A stretch of DNA of 64,000 nt from Ceratopteris richardii (Eukaryota > Streptophyta > Polypodiopsida > Polypodiales > Pteridaceae), in contig CM035406.1 of NCBI GenBank assembly GCA_020310875.1, forward strand, positions 222,339,794 through 222,403,793, written 5' to 3'. Both the position numbers and the translations under genes were made by a program. Position 1 is the first letter of the stretch; the number at the start of each line of letters is the position of its first letter. The notes beneath the pieces are model-generated. The model was given only the letters and a program-made list of their open reading frames with translations. It searched no databases and was not told the DNA's origin. Shown here piece after piece: positions 45,601 through 56,910 of the stretch.

Positions 45601-45954
45601 CTAAGGGAAAACCAAAATGACAAAATGGCTAGATCCGACTACTGGGAGCTCTTGCGTCTTTCTCTCCTTGTTTTGAATGTGCTCTCACTTCACTTTTATA
45701 ACCAATGAGCATGTGAAGAAGTTTTTGCCTTCTTCTTAACTCACCACTTTCTCCACTACATGCTACTAACTACAAGGCAAGATATTGTATCTCTTACTCA
45801 TCATGAATTTTTACTATACTTTTTCTTTTATTATTTTTTTCCTTTTTTCCTCTACTTTTTCTTTATCTTTATATTTGGTAAATTTATCCAAGCATGGCTC
45901 ATATGAAAATGATCTTGTACATTTATCTTCAACAGAAACTTCATCAGCATTTTG

Positions 45955-46345
45955 GTTTTATGGATAGGAAGCCTATCTCAACACCAATGGAAAAAAGATT
46001 TAGGTAGGTTATCAATTGAGGATAGTTTAATCAATCTATGCATAGCCCTAGCATTAAGCATTGGAAATTGGTAAAATGTGTGCTTAGATATGTCAAAGAC
46101 ATTTTGATTTTGGGTCTCTTTTATGTAGAGATGATTAGCCATTGCTTTCATGCTTTTACAGATAGTAATTGGGATGGTTTTTATGATACACATATCTAGT
46201 AGTGGAAAATTCTTTTTCTTTGGACGATCATGCATACCTTGGTTGAGAAAGAAGAAAGCTATTGTGTCTATATCAAGTCGTAGGTCTCATCTATCATTTG
46301 TTGTAGTGTTCACATCATTCTCTCCAAGGGGATTTGTTACACTCG
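45955..46345 (+). mobile_element. Copia C continuation: RNase H
   Basis: The plus strand reads GLFYVEMISHCFHAFTDSNW (about 46,110), followed by a region like the Copia SCIPWLRKKKAIVSISS motif (46,229). It is the expected next domain after the reverse transcriptase at 43,764-44,800. Broken; no LTR was found after it. Confidence 0.7.
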
Positions 46346-49041
46346 TGTGTCCCTTGAGTAGCTTTGATGTAAACCATTTCCCTATACATGGGCACTTTTT
46401 ACTTTAGAGCTGATTAGAATTTTTTTTTTTTCCTCCATGTAACCACATATGCACAATATATCCATATGTGATGGTACATAGTACTTAGGGATTCACTTAT
46501 AGCTCTCCCTTTTGCAATTGTCATACTTTTGATCATTGTTCATCATCTATCAATAGAGAGAACTTCAATCCATCGTGTTTCTTCATGCATCGATCTCCTT
46601 TTTTTATCTTATGTGCATTTCGATTGGCACTTTCTCACTCTATAACACACCCAACATTTCCTTAGGTGTATCAGTTGTTCTTCCAAATTTCAAGCCCATC
46701 GAAAGAGTAGTTTGAAGACAAATTCTCAAAACAAACAAGATGCTCTACTTGAAAATGAGATTCCAATATTGATATGTACCCTAATGCAATCATTCTCATA
46801 AATCTAGAAGGAAGCATCTCCCTCATTTGAAAAAACTCGAATTTTCCCTTTGTCAACTACTGAGTATGTCAAGCCCCAAAGGTGTTCCAAGGGGAGGCTT
46901 TTCCATTCTAGCACTTCTAGCAAAGTCAAGTACCACAATTCTTGGTGTACAATGCATACTTGTGTTGTAGTAATTGGCATATATGTATGTTGTATCATAA
47001 ATAGTTTTACATATACATACTTTCAAGGATCTTGTAAAATAGATTGTCCCACATGTTCGAAAGGAACATACATGGTTGCAGATATGTTGTAAAACATTCT
47101 ATACTATATTTTATGTTTTAATGGCTATGATGAGATGAAGATAATTTATCTCAAAAACCTCTTACTTGTATCATTTTTTTGTATTCGTTTAGTATAATAA
47201 TCTATCTTGTGCCATTTAGCTTTATTTGACTTTTATTATGGTATAACATGGCTAAAAATTCATTTTTGGCTCATTTTGATTATTTCCCCTTTTTCTTGTA
47301 CACAATGAATTGGAGAAATGTATTGTAGTCAATTTCATAACATGGTATGGACATAAATGTGTAAAAATTTGCAACTAAAAGATTGATCTCATAAAAACTA
47401 ATACTCTACGTGCAATCTCTTCAGCCTGAATTGAAACTTTTCACTTCAACTGTTGAAGGATCTCAATTAAGCCCATCATTAAGAAAATTCTTCGTACCTA
47501 AGCCCATAGAGTGCCTATCGTGTAGGCAATTATCTTTTACAGGTAAACGTGATGAAAAGGCCAGATCATCATTCTCGACTGCTGTATTTTGATATCCATT
47601 ATGCACCATTTTATCCTGAGTTGGGTATGGTGCAAAGCAGATATCATATCTTCTGAAAATGTGTTGAAGGTGGAGTTGCACATACTGAAGCTGAAGGTCT
47701 AGGTGCAAAAGATGGGAGACTGCCGCTGGCCCAAAAAACCCCTTCACTGTCCATGTTTCTCACCTTATAAACTTATATTCTATCAATTCAAGTGGCAGTG
47801 CTCTGCGTACACGTGTCTAGATGAATGTGTAAATATACATACATCTACACACGTGCATTCATGTATGCATACATATACATACATACATACATACATATGT
47901 ACAAGCATACATATATACATACATGCATACATATGTACGAGCATATGCATGTTTATATACACCATGCATGCATGCTTGTGTATAGAGACTATGTCTTATG
48001 TAGATTTTCCACAAATGCAGCAGAAAATGCACAGCTGGTCACATTCTATTAAGTGGATATTTTCAGCATGCAGAGACATTTGCTGCTATACACAGAGGTG
48101 AGTTCTACACGTGCCTGGACAAGAGCGAATGAACATGGCATGCATGGAAGCGTACACGTGCACACAAAGGCACAAATAACAATGTAGACAGAAAAGTACA
48201 CAGAAGTTCAGAACTGTCATCATAAGACTGTTATGAAAATACAGGACCACTATCTTCGATCTCAAAAATTCATCATCTACAGTTTGACAAGTATAATTAA
48301 GAAGGGAAAATGGATGAGCTTGTCCATTTCTATATAAATAACCTGTCGGAATCTCATCGCTTCTTTCCCGGCTCTTTGAATAGGGGAAAACAGAAGTTAC
48401 AAAAGCCTAGCAAAGGTGTCATCAATTAAATCATACTTGCAACTGAGCAAATCTCAATACCTACGAGTTATTAGTGTCATGTGATAAAAGAATCAATGCC
48501 ACTTAGGAAAAGGTATCATGCAGCCAATGCAAAAAAGCATCGAAATGAAAAATATTACCCCAATGGATTCTCTCCTCATGATCAAATATATAACTTGTAT
48601 TGATATTGCAAGTTGATGCAAAAACACAGCACCAAAATTGCATGAGAATTGGATATCACAGTCTCAGAAGTGATGGGTACAGAATTTAAGCATCAAACAC
48701 TGTACTTAAACCGAGCCATTTAAAAATAGCATTTGCTTGCCTTGCCTCATCCTGCTATGCCCTTCAAATATGTCCAAGTGAAACATCAGTCACCATATTT
48801 GTAGAGGACAATTAAGCTTGTGTTTTCTCCAACACCCATTATTGAGTTCAAGCAACTTTAGCCTGATCTGTTATCAAACCTAATCTGTAGTTCAATGTGT
48901 GCAACCAAGCTGGAGCAAATATAATAAACCCTCATGCTTGACAAACGTGAGCTTCAGCACTTGAGAAGGAAACAAGATAGGTTTGAGCTGAGGCCTAAGC
49001 GCATGCAACACAAAATTGTACAGCACCTTCATATTGAAACA
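46346..49041. other. No gene recognised; downstream region of the cyclin gene
   Basis: Short frames (for example 47,410-47,592 plus) show no family resemblance. A TACA-rich microsatellite fills about 47,838-47,960. The part nearest 49,041 must hold the 3' untranslated region of the cyclin T gene, which is transcribed leftward; no unambiguous polyadenylation signal could be chosen by eye. Confidence 0.45.
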
Positions 49042-49700
49042 TCAAGTAATATTCTCATAACGAGGCCTCTTTGAGTCCCCTTCTTGCCAATCCCTTGACT
49101 TTGCCCATTTGTAACTGTCACCTCCACACTCTGCCCTATTCTGCTTATGGAAAGCATTAGGACATTCCCTGCTGTAAGAATGCCAGTGCTTGGTGTCAGA
49201 CTCTACCATCAAGCCTCCATCCAGCACTTGATCATGTAGGCCTCTTGTTGTGTGCTTGGATTCACCTACATGCATTTGGTGCACACCATCCCTCGGATGT
49301 GCAGTGTCCCTTGGATACTGGCGAGCATATAATGACACCTCAGAATGAGCAACTGTGATTCCACTTTCCATCCCCCTTTCTAGCAACTCCTCTTCAGCTG
49401 TTAGCTCTGGTTTAGTAGTCCTTGCGTCACCACCTTCAGCCTTGAACTTTCTCTGTTTCTCCAAGGCTACCTTCCATTTGTCCAAGTTCCTTTGCTCAAT
49501 ATCAGTTGTAGAGGTGCCTTGGTGAGTCTCCTGACCACATTGCAGACTGACCTTTGATTTTGGTTCTGCCATAGTCCTTTTTTCTGCTACTTGGGGTGTG
49601 CGAGGAGGTATCGCACTTGATTTAGCAGCATTTGATTCAGCTGCACAAGCAGATAGTCCTCTGTGCTGCTCATACAACTCTAACATTTGGTTGCTGACTT
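49042..49700 (-). CDS. CYCT: Cyclin T exon 6
   Basis: 659 bases including the TGA stop. Begins [14 protein letters not shown] after acceptor TTTGCAG, then a long hydrophilic tail rich in E, K, R and H, ending KRPRYENIT. The open frame extends upstream into the intron, but the cyclin homology fixes the acceptor at 49,701-49,705. Confidence 0.93.
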
Positions 49701-52700
49701 CTGCAAAATAAATTGAGGTTATCAAAGAAATATCCAATACAGGAATCTTCTTGCCCCCCAAGAAAATACAAAAATACATCTCAAATACATATTATGTCAG
49801 CCATTGACACACGTGAATGAATCAGATGTAGATGTAAATCTAAAATCATGTGTGAAAGAATATGCAGAACTATGAACATCAAGTGATCTCCTCTTAAACC
49901 AAAAGAAACCCACAAGTCACATACTTGCCTTGAACAAAGATAAACCAGTAAAAATCCAACATAGAACATGCAGACTACAGACTATGTTTGTTTGCTCATC
50001 ACTTGTGACATAGATATTTCTTTTCTGAGCTGCCTATATTATCCAGTAGTTTGATATAGAGTTTTGTGTCTACCTGTCTCAACACTTAGTTACCTATTAT
50101 AGATTATCGCAGTTGACTAGGTAGGAATAACTTCTGTGCATGAAATACCAATCATGCTCAAAATATTTCACCTTCCAACTGTCGAGGGGTGACATCAAAT
50201 TCCTGCCACCAAGGCCTCTTGTCGTTTGATGGAAGCTTAACCTTCAAAAATTTTGCAGCAAGGAAGATTGCCCCTGCAGCAACGTGATGTGGTTTGAACT
50301 GCAAACAGAGAGAGGTTCGCAATCTGCAATAGAAAAGATGTGACTTTCATTGTTTTCTCTATATTATCTCATTAAAAAGAAATAATGCAATATCTCTTAC
50401 CCATCATTTACAAAATTCCAAGCTACTTGTGCCAGTGAATTCTGAGCCACTCTCAACTTCTTGATAGCTGTCACAAGAGGCTTGTAAGGGTGGTAAATGT
50501 TCAGATCAAATTCTAAAGTTGAGAGGACCAATCGCTCCCCTGTAAGCACAAGATCCTTTTCTTGTTCATAAACCTCCTGAACAGAAGGGTGAAAAAATGA
50601 TCAGGAGATGAGATCATGATTTCAACCCAGTTTGACACTCCAGTATAAACTGAACTCTACCTTCAATTTTATTCTCTCCACCATCTCTGGATCCTTTTTA
50701 TGACGTATCTCCCAAGCAGCAGAAATAACATGATGTAATAATTTTGGGGTCTCTTCAACCTTTCCAGCCAAGAACATGCAGACTGTTGCAATGACCTGCG
50801 GTTACAAAAAACATGAGACAGACATCAGAGCACAGCTTAAAACATCAAGTCTCTTCAAATTCACTACTCCTTCACCATGATTAACTTATGACTAATAAGG
50901 GAAAAGGAAACAAGAAGCCAATGGGAAATAAGATAGAAAATGATATCATAGTTCACATTTATCATTTATGGCTGAATTAATGCAAAATAACAAGTTGAAT
51001 ATGAACCAAACTACCATCCATTTTGATCATAAGATTTTTTTTATCATTTTTAATAGCTGTCTTGATATAGCTATCGTGAAGAGCAACTAATTTGCAAGAC
51101 CCATATAACATCTGTACAAATTTTATGCCATAGATCAATGATCTCAGATCAATTGCCAAAGTTTGGCATATTCTGATCTGTAATATGTGATAATATATAA
51201 ATGTTATGAATAGAAATAAATAAATAAACCCGATCACATCATCACTGTCAACTAGTAGTGAGAACACAGTTCTAAAAAATATCCAAGTCATCAATGGCAA
51301 GTATCAAACTTAAAACTTCCAATATAACGCAGGCATCACTCAAATTAAATATTTGAATCATGTGCTGCATCATCACTAGGTTCCTGAAATGAGCCTGATT
51401 CACTAGAAGAAAGATTGCCTCTATGTGTACTAGTAGGCTTTGTGGAATTGATGTGCGTCATAAGAATCTAAATGTACTTCCTCATTCAATAATGTACACT
51501 CAACTTGATCCTCCCGTGGAAGATCAAGAATAAAAAGCTCTTCTTTATGTCACCTTTATCTATAGAAGACTATAGTTAGTTGATTCTGTTCTAGAGACCA
51601 ATTAGCACTCAAATATGGATGTATGCATATGTGTTCATTGTGTTGTATTTATATGCATTTAGTTTATCTGCATTGTAATTCACACCATGTATGTGCTGAA
51701 GAAAGTGTTACATGTTAGTAACCTTCACTAGAAGGTAATCTGGCATGTCTCATCACATGAAGATTGGCCCCCACCGGTTGGTTCTTTTTTTTTTTTTTTT
51801 TTTTGGTGGGGGGGGGGGGGGATATATACAAAAAACAAACAAATAAAGGAAACAAAAACAAACAAACAAAAACCAGAAAAGAGATTTTTGCATAACTTTG
51901 GGTAAAAGTTTTTTACTTTTAACAGGTAAAATGCAGGCATATCACAGTATATCTAAGGATGCCTCGAGTATCTCTTACTCTTGTTCAATCCAAAGAACTT
52001 GGGCGTTCAATATCTAACAGTAAGTACTATGTAGCATGAATGTATGTGTTTGTGTATCATAATCAAATTTTTGCATACAATGCGTCATATGTATGCATTG
52101 TAAGCATGTATCCATTTGTTATATACATATATTGATGTGTTGTATGTGTCTCTGCTGTGAACCTATACATGTGTGTACGTGTGTTGTCTGTATCAATGCA
52201 TACAACATGTATGTTGTTAACTCGTTTATATGTTCAACATTATCACACGTTGTAGAATTGCCCCAGCCCATCAAAATGAAAAAAAAAACACACACACACA
52301 AAAGAAACATGGAAAACGTCTAATTGGGCCTACAACATCATTTCGTGCAATTATGATAACAAGCCTAGTCCAGCTTGTTCTCTATGATGAAAAGAAAGAG
52401 TTATACCTCAAGCCTACATTGAAGAAAGGAAAACTAAAACATGACTGTCAGAGAGAAGGAAAAGTGAAAAAAGCAATAAACATATGCACTGCATTATGCA
52501 TACAACTACCAGATAGAAGAATCTCAGACAAATAAATGGAAACAGAAACAAATAAACAAATGACAAAACAAATCTCTTGCCTAAGGTTCCATGAGGTTGA
52601 GCTTCTTGAGCTTTTTTTTTTTTTTTGAGGGAGACAACAAAACTCGGCTATAATGGGCACTGGCACTTCAAAAGCACATACATAGCATGAATAAAGGAGA

Positions 52701-54038
52701 TGATAGGGCATAAGACTAAAACAATGAAAAGAAAAACAAAATGGCAACTATGTAGCGCTACATGTGTACATCTACATCTTAGTCCGACTAAGCATGGGGG
52801 GAGGGGAGTTAACTCGTGCAAAGACTGAACACTTAAAAAAAAAGGAACATAGACTTGGAGACTGTGATGTAATGGTAAAATCCCACCACATTCATATAAG
52901 AAAATGTGAGATGTCTAGTAAGTCAAATTGGTATAAACTTACAAATCTGTCATTCCTTGCATGAGATTGGCGTAGATAAAATCGGTGGCAAAAGACAATT
53001 GCAGTTGCAATCGTTAATTGTGGCCTGCCAAATAACCCAAAAAAAAAAAAAGGCCTTCAGTTTTTATCTCCAAACACTATCCCAAATCATTACACTCAAC
53101 ATAGTTTCAGTTTCCTCACTCATGGGTGCAGAACCCATCAGATGGAAAATTATGATTACACTCCATGAATAGATACTGAAGGTACTAAGAACCATTAAGG
53201 TTCCTCCTCAAGATTGCTGGTTCAACTTTTTACAAGAAAACCTACTTGTTAGTCTATGTACAACACACAAAGGTTTGAAACTCGTGCCAATAGTATGAAA
53301 TCAAAAAAAAAAAGAAACAAACTTGAAACAATCAATGATATAATTCAATAATGTGAAGAAAAATTGCATAAAATTTATGGATAAAGTTTACAATGCAGCT
53401 AAAGCCACTTCCTGCCCATAATAGAAAAGCAATAAGTATGTCACTTTATAAAAATAATTCGAGCTTACAATTCAATAGATAGGACCTAGAATGATTCAAC
53501 AAAACGCTTTTTCCATAATAACAAAAACAACTACAACCCTACAAACTCCCTACAAAAAGAGGGAAATATGTTCATTTCGTACTGATAATCATGTAGCCTG
53601 TCTGAAATTTTATTGCAAGAGAATGATTACACGCCAAACTGTTTACTTATGGTTTCATTCGAAAGGTATTTTCTAGCTACCGTCTGTATAATAGACGTTT
53701 GAACCCCTTTCACAATGAATTTTCCTTGAATTATAATTGTTCTATAAATGAGAGTGATAGTGCTCTCGTTCTAAGTTCTCTAACCTGGAGTGCATATTTG
53801 TAAAGAAATAAAGGAGGGAAGCTTACACTTTAAGATGCATCCCAAGATCTTGAAGAAAAGTGCAATAGGACTTCCGGAGATAGGACTCCTTTGCAGCATC
53901 AATACCATCAAGACGTGAAGGGGATGCCCTTTCGATTTGATCCCGGGGGAAGTACCACTGACAGCATGAATGTTCTGGCTCCTCCAATGTAGCCTTGCAA
54001 CGCCATGAATCAGCTTCTCCTTCTAGCAACTCTGACAT
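49042..54038 (-). CDS. CYCT: Cyclin T (P-TEFb cyclin), six exons
   Basis: The gene encodes the regulatory cyclin of plant P-TEFb, which binds CDKC (CDK9-like) kinases and promotes RNA polymerase II elongation in the nucleus. Coding exons on the minus strand are 54,038-53,827, 53,024-52,943, 50,795-50,661, 50,576-50,401, 50,323-50,172 and 49,700-49,042, giving 471 codons plus stop with every intron GT-AG. The first cyclin box covers about residues 28-145: [65 protein letters not shown]. The second covers about 155-265: [71 protein letters not shown]. The roughly 200-residue C-terminal tail is hydrophilic, with KRPRYENIT at the end, as in plant cyclin T proteins. The start chosen is the first methionine before the cyclin box. 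No lesion was seen. The exact paralogue is uncertain; cyclin K/L are less likely. Confidence 0.95.
50172..50323 (-). CDS. CYCT: Cyclin T exon 5
   Basis: 152 bases encoding [20 protein letters not shown] to TPRQLE. The acceptor is ATTGCAG and the donor GTGAAA. It holds the core of the second cyclin box. Intron 5 (49,701-50,171) is 471 bases. Confidence 0.93.
50401..50576 (-). CDS. CYCT: Cyclin T exon 4
   Basis: 176 bases from [11 protein letters not shown] to AWNFVNDG. The acceptor is GTTCAG and the donor GTAAGA. Flanking introns are very short: 84 bases (50,577-50,660) and 77 bases (50,324-50,400). Confidence 0.93.
50661..50795 (-). CDS. CYCT: Cyclin T exon 3
   Basis: 135 bases, codons 99-143, phase 0 at both ends: [20 protein letters not shown] to VERIKLK. 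The acceptor is ACCGCAG and the donor GTAGAG. Confidence 0.93.
51785..51831. repeat. Poly(T)-poly(G) run in cyclin T intron 2
   Basis: About 20 T followed by GG, T and about 14 G on the plus strand. On the transcribed (minus) strand it reads C-run then A-run. It is a likely site of length error in sequencing as well as true variation. Confidence 0.95.
52943..53024 (-). CDS. CYCT: Cyclin T exon 2
   Basis: 82 bases completing codon 71 to codon 98 ([12 protein letters not shown] through SHARNDRF). The acceptor is TTGGCAG and the donor GTAAGT. Too short to show as an open frame by itself; found from the conserved cyclin-box residues. Intron 2 (50,796-52,942) is 2,147 bases, the longest. Confidence 0.93.
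53827..54038 (-). CDS. CYCT: Cyclin T exon 1
   Basis: 212 coding bases, residues 1-70 and two bases of codon 71. Starts [12 protein letters not shown] and ends LQDLGMHLK; the donor is GTAAGC. Intron 1 (53,025-53,826) is 802 bases. Confidence 0.93.
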
Positions 54039-54117
54039 TCTGAATGATTTCTCTGCTCAAGTCAGAGATTGTATGAACTGCGAAAAAAACGAAGGATTTT
54101 ATCCTGCCTCTAAAAAA

Positions 54118-54201
54118 CTAAAGTTCGATGCAGTCGTAAACTGCATAACGAAAGTTTCTCGGCGTTTGCCGACGGACAAAAGACACGTGTAAGTGCATCA
54201 T
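54118..54201 (-). CDS. Possible upstream ORF in the cyclin T 5' leader (27 codons)
   Basis: The minus strand has a complete small frame starting MMHLHVSF and ending DCIEL, 79 bases before the cyclin T start. If the leader is unspliced here it would be translated first and lower cyclin T output. No conservation can be judged, and a 5' leader intron could remove it. Confidence 0.3.
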   Translation of the reverse strand: MMHLHVSFVRRQTPRNFRYAVYDCIEL

Positions 54202-54560
54202 GTGTGCTCGTACTGACTGTAACCGCAAGAATATGAAAGGGGAAAGGGAATCGAGGTTCCAACTCCCCACCCTCTACAAGAATCAGAAGCCGATATAAAG
54301 GTCGGGGAGACTGAATCGTATCTACCTTGCGTCATGTTCTCAGGGTACCAAGTTGCTATCAAAAAGACGATTAGTGCACTAACCTGCGATGAACCCTAAT
54401 CTTACAAGGAAAATTAGAAATTACCTTTGCGAAAACGCGGAACAGAAATACTTCCACCACGGAGACACAGGCGCCAAATTAAAGAAGGTCGATCACGGAC
54501 AAAACTCGTCTGCCTGTGCAGGCGAGAGATCGTTTAAGCACCTCACACGGACAGTGCTGT

Positions 54561-54570
54561 CTATATATCA
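54561..54570 (-). promoter_or_regulatory. TATA-box candidate for cyclin T
   Basis: The minus strand reads TGATATATAG, about 525 bases before the start codon, predicting transcription start near 54,530-54,540. The region 54,000-54,760 is richer in G+C and CpG than its surroundings, as expected of an active, unmethylated gene start. A second AT-rich element at 54,291-54,299 (plus-strand GATATAAAG) is an alternative, and could serve a divergent transcript. Confidence 0.4.
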
Positions 54571-54599
54571 CGCGGCAAAGATCCTTGTGCCGAGACTAA

Positions 54600-55227
54600 C
54601 AATAAACACCATCATTTGACGGACAGATTCCTCACCGTCGAGATTTATAGTCTTTCTTGGGGACTGACAGCTTTTACATTCTCGGTGTTAAGTTTCCGGG
54701 GTGTTTCAAACGTGCTTGCTTTTTGCTTTTAGACGCGTCACGTTTATCATCGAGACCCCAAATTGTCCCCAATACAAATTATTTTTTAGACCCCAAAAGC
54801 ATTATGTTTCATGAAAATTTTTAAAAAAGCAATGTAACACACATCCAAAGAAAGTTACCAAAAAGTGGATTATGTTCCCCATGAAGGAATATACATTCTA
54901 TAAGTGGTCTTCTTTGATGGACTTTTGTAGGGTGACCAAGCAACCACTACCTCACTTAGTGAGAATTGTTGAAGATTGTTCCTTACGAGCCAAAGTAGTC
55001 TTCCAAGTGTTTTGTATAGCTCAAGGCTTGAAGTACATGAGCACATGAGAAGCGTGAGCTCTTTTGGTTCTCTTTTGCAATACTAGCACCATGGATATTC
55101 ATTGTTTGATCTAGCACCTTCTAATTGTTTTCAATCTCATGATGTAGGATTTCTTGTAGTAGTACGAACTCCTCTAAGTGGATGTTATAAGATTGCAAAT
55201 TGAGTATTCTCCCCTCTACACAAAGCC
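54600..55227. other. Upstream of cyclin T; no gene recognised
   Basis: The first 160 bases continue the CpG-containing promoter zone. Beyond about 54,780 the sequence becomes AT-rich without coding resemblance, up to a family A LTR fragment. Confidence 0.45.
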
Positions 55228-55411
55228 TATAGGGACACTTTTTCCCTCTTTAGCTGGCTTTTTTCCCTCGGTTTGTATATACACATATAACCTCAAGGGG
55301 TTTTTATCTATGTACAATCACTTGGTAATACATTCAATGTTGTGTTGTGCTCCAAGCTTCTTCTTTTTCCTTGTGATGTTCACGGGCTTCAGCAGACCTC
55401 GAATTCCAACA
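55228..55411 (+). repeat. Copia A LTR fragment, 5' cut
   Basis: 184 bases from GGGACACTTTTTCCCTCTTT to the LTR end ATTCCAACA. The first 45 or so bases of the LTR are missing, and no primer site or internal sequence follows. Confidence 0.85.
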
Positions 55412-56609
55412 ATGTCTCCTCATATGCAAAGCCCTCTCATAGCTATACTCACTTCATGTTCGTTTACTAAGGTGTTCCTGTTAGAGGGGAACCAAACGGA
55501 ATTTTTCTATGCAATCTCAAATAACCATTTCAACTCTCTATGGGGCTTGAATTTTTTTCTTGAACCTATTCAAAGGATGATATGAAAAAGAGACAAGCCT
55601 TGAGATTCTAGGCTTCACCTTTGCAAATAAGTTAGACATGTCAATCTTTGGGATATAAAATGACTTGGATCCCAACCCTCATCTTTGGGTAGGTAGCATA
55701 TTTATAGTTCATCCTACGAATTATTTTCATATTTAGGTCACCTTTACATGAGAAGTTCATATGATTGGACATATGTTAGGCATAGATCCAAGTTGAAACA
55801 ATTATCAATATGTGTTGGAACAAGAGCATGAAATGCCAAGGTTCCTAGCTCGAGGGTTATCCTAAGGTTCCTAAGGTGATAGTAGAGCAGATTTGCATGT
55901 TGGCCGCATGTCCACACTAGATTACTCCAGATACTATCTAATTTAGGAGCAAGGAGATAAATAGGATGGGAGAAGAGTAGGATACATGCCATTTTCAAGT
56001 CTCTTTTGTGAGAATAATCTCACATTCAGTATTAGAAATGACGTTATAATCTTCTTCTTGGAGTTTTATGTGTGAGAAATTTGGGAGCAACATGTCACTT
56101 TATATGTTTTTGATCCATCATCATCTTCATGGAGAGTTGCTACCAACTTAATTAGGATGCAGAGGCTATTCCTTGTAAAAGACAAGAGCTTTGGAGGCCC
56201 CCAAAAGGAGGTTTGAGCCTCCTCAGGGATCTTCGTGTGAAAACAAAGCAAAGAGGAAGGCGACATGCTCACAAGCAATCCATAGGAATTTTTTCATGTG
56301 CATTAGAGGTGTGAACGTTAAGACATTACTCTATTTATATTCTTTCTATTGGTTGTGAGGAAGGTATGGTTAGGATGTGCCTTATATAGGCAGAAATTTC
56401 ATTGAGGAACAACTATGTGGGATTAAAAGCAATTGCACATGGAGCATTGAGAGCTCTTGAAAGATTATTTCCCTCACCTTCCGGCTCTTTAGCAACTCTT
56501 TTTCAACACCTATCTTCACTCTTTTGACCATAACTCTCTCAATTCTTGTCCAAATTGAGTGGTTCAACTTGATATATAATATATACTGGCTCTAATCAAA
56601 AAGGAAAAC
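55412..56609. other. No gene recognised
   Basis: The longest frame (84 codons, 55,998-55,744 minus) has no recognisable domain. The 56,400-56,600 part resembles retroelement leader text (ACCATAACTCTCTCAATTCT), also seen near 28,000-28,050 in opposite orientation. Confidence 0.4.
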
Positions 56610-56910
56610 AAATGTAACTAGAGTCCACAAGTGCATGTGCAATCTGCACCATTCCTTTAATATCCTCCACTATAGTCTACTACTGGTTGAAGTGATCTTG
56701 ACCATTGCTTTAGTACCTTCCATTAGAGTCCACTAGTGGTTGGCGTACTCACCACTCTAGCTAAGCCTCTTTAAACTCAAGTTAACTCATGTTAACTTGA
56801 GTTAGAAGGCTCTTTGGGAAAAACTCTCTCCCAATGCTCCCCTAGGAGTTGAACCCAAGACTTCCTCTTTCACAACCTTAAGACTTAACCACTATGCTAA
56901 GTGGATCACT
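56610..56910 (-). repeat. tRNA-derived SINE candidate
   Basis: On the minus strand TAGCATAGTGG (56,899-56,889) fits the A box and GGTTCAACTCC (56,855-56,845) the B box, start to start 44 bases, inside a tRNA-like head of about 70 bases. The body continues leftward with a near-palindrome AACTCAAGTTAACTCATG/CATGTTAACTTGAGTT and two diverged copies of a unit carrying AGTCCACTAGTGGTTG / AGTCTACTACTGGTTG. No LINE-like tail or target duplication was found, so the limits are approximate. Confidence 0.6.

Noticed and set aside
47410-47592. Small plus-strand frame downstream of cyclin T as a gene
   Set aside because: 60 codons, no family resemblance, and a similar-length frame on the other strand.
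47703-48101. 132-codon frame with Tyr-Ile-His-Thr repeats
   Set aside because: Translation of the TACA-rich microsatellite; both strands are open for the same reason.
54288-54301. Second TATA box driving a divergent plus-strand gene
   Set aside because: No coding sequence or splice pattern was found to the right before the repeats begin; kept only as an alternative promoter element in the cyclin T entry.
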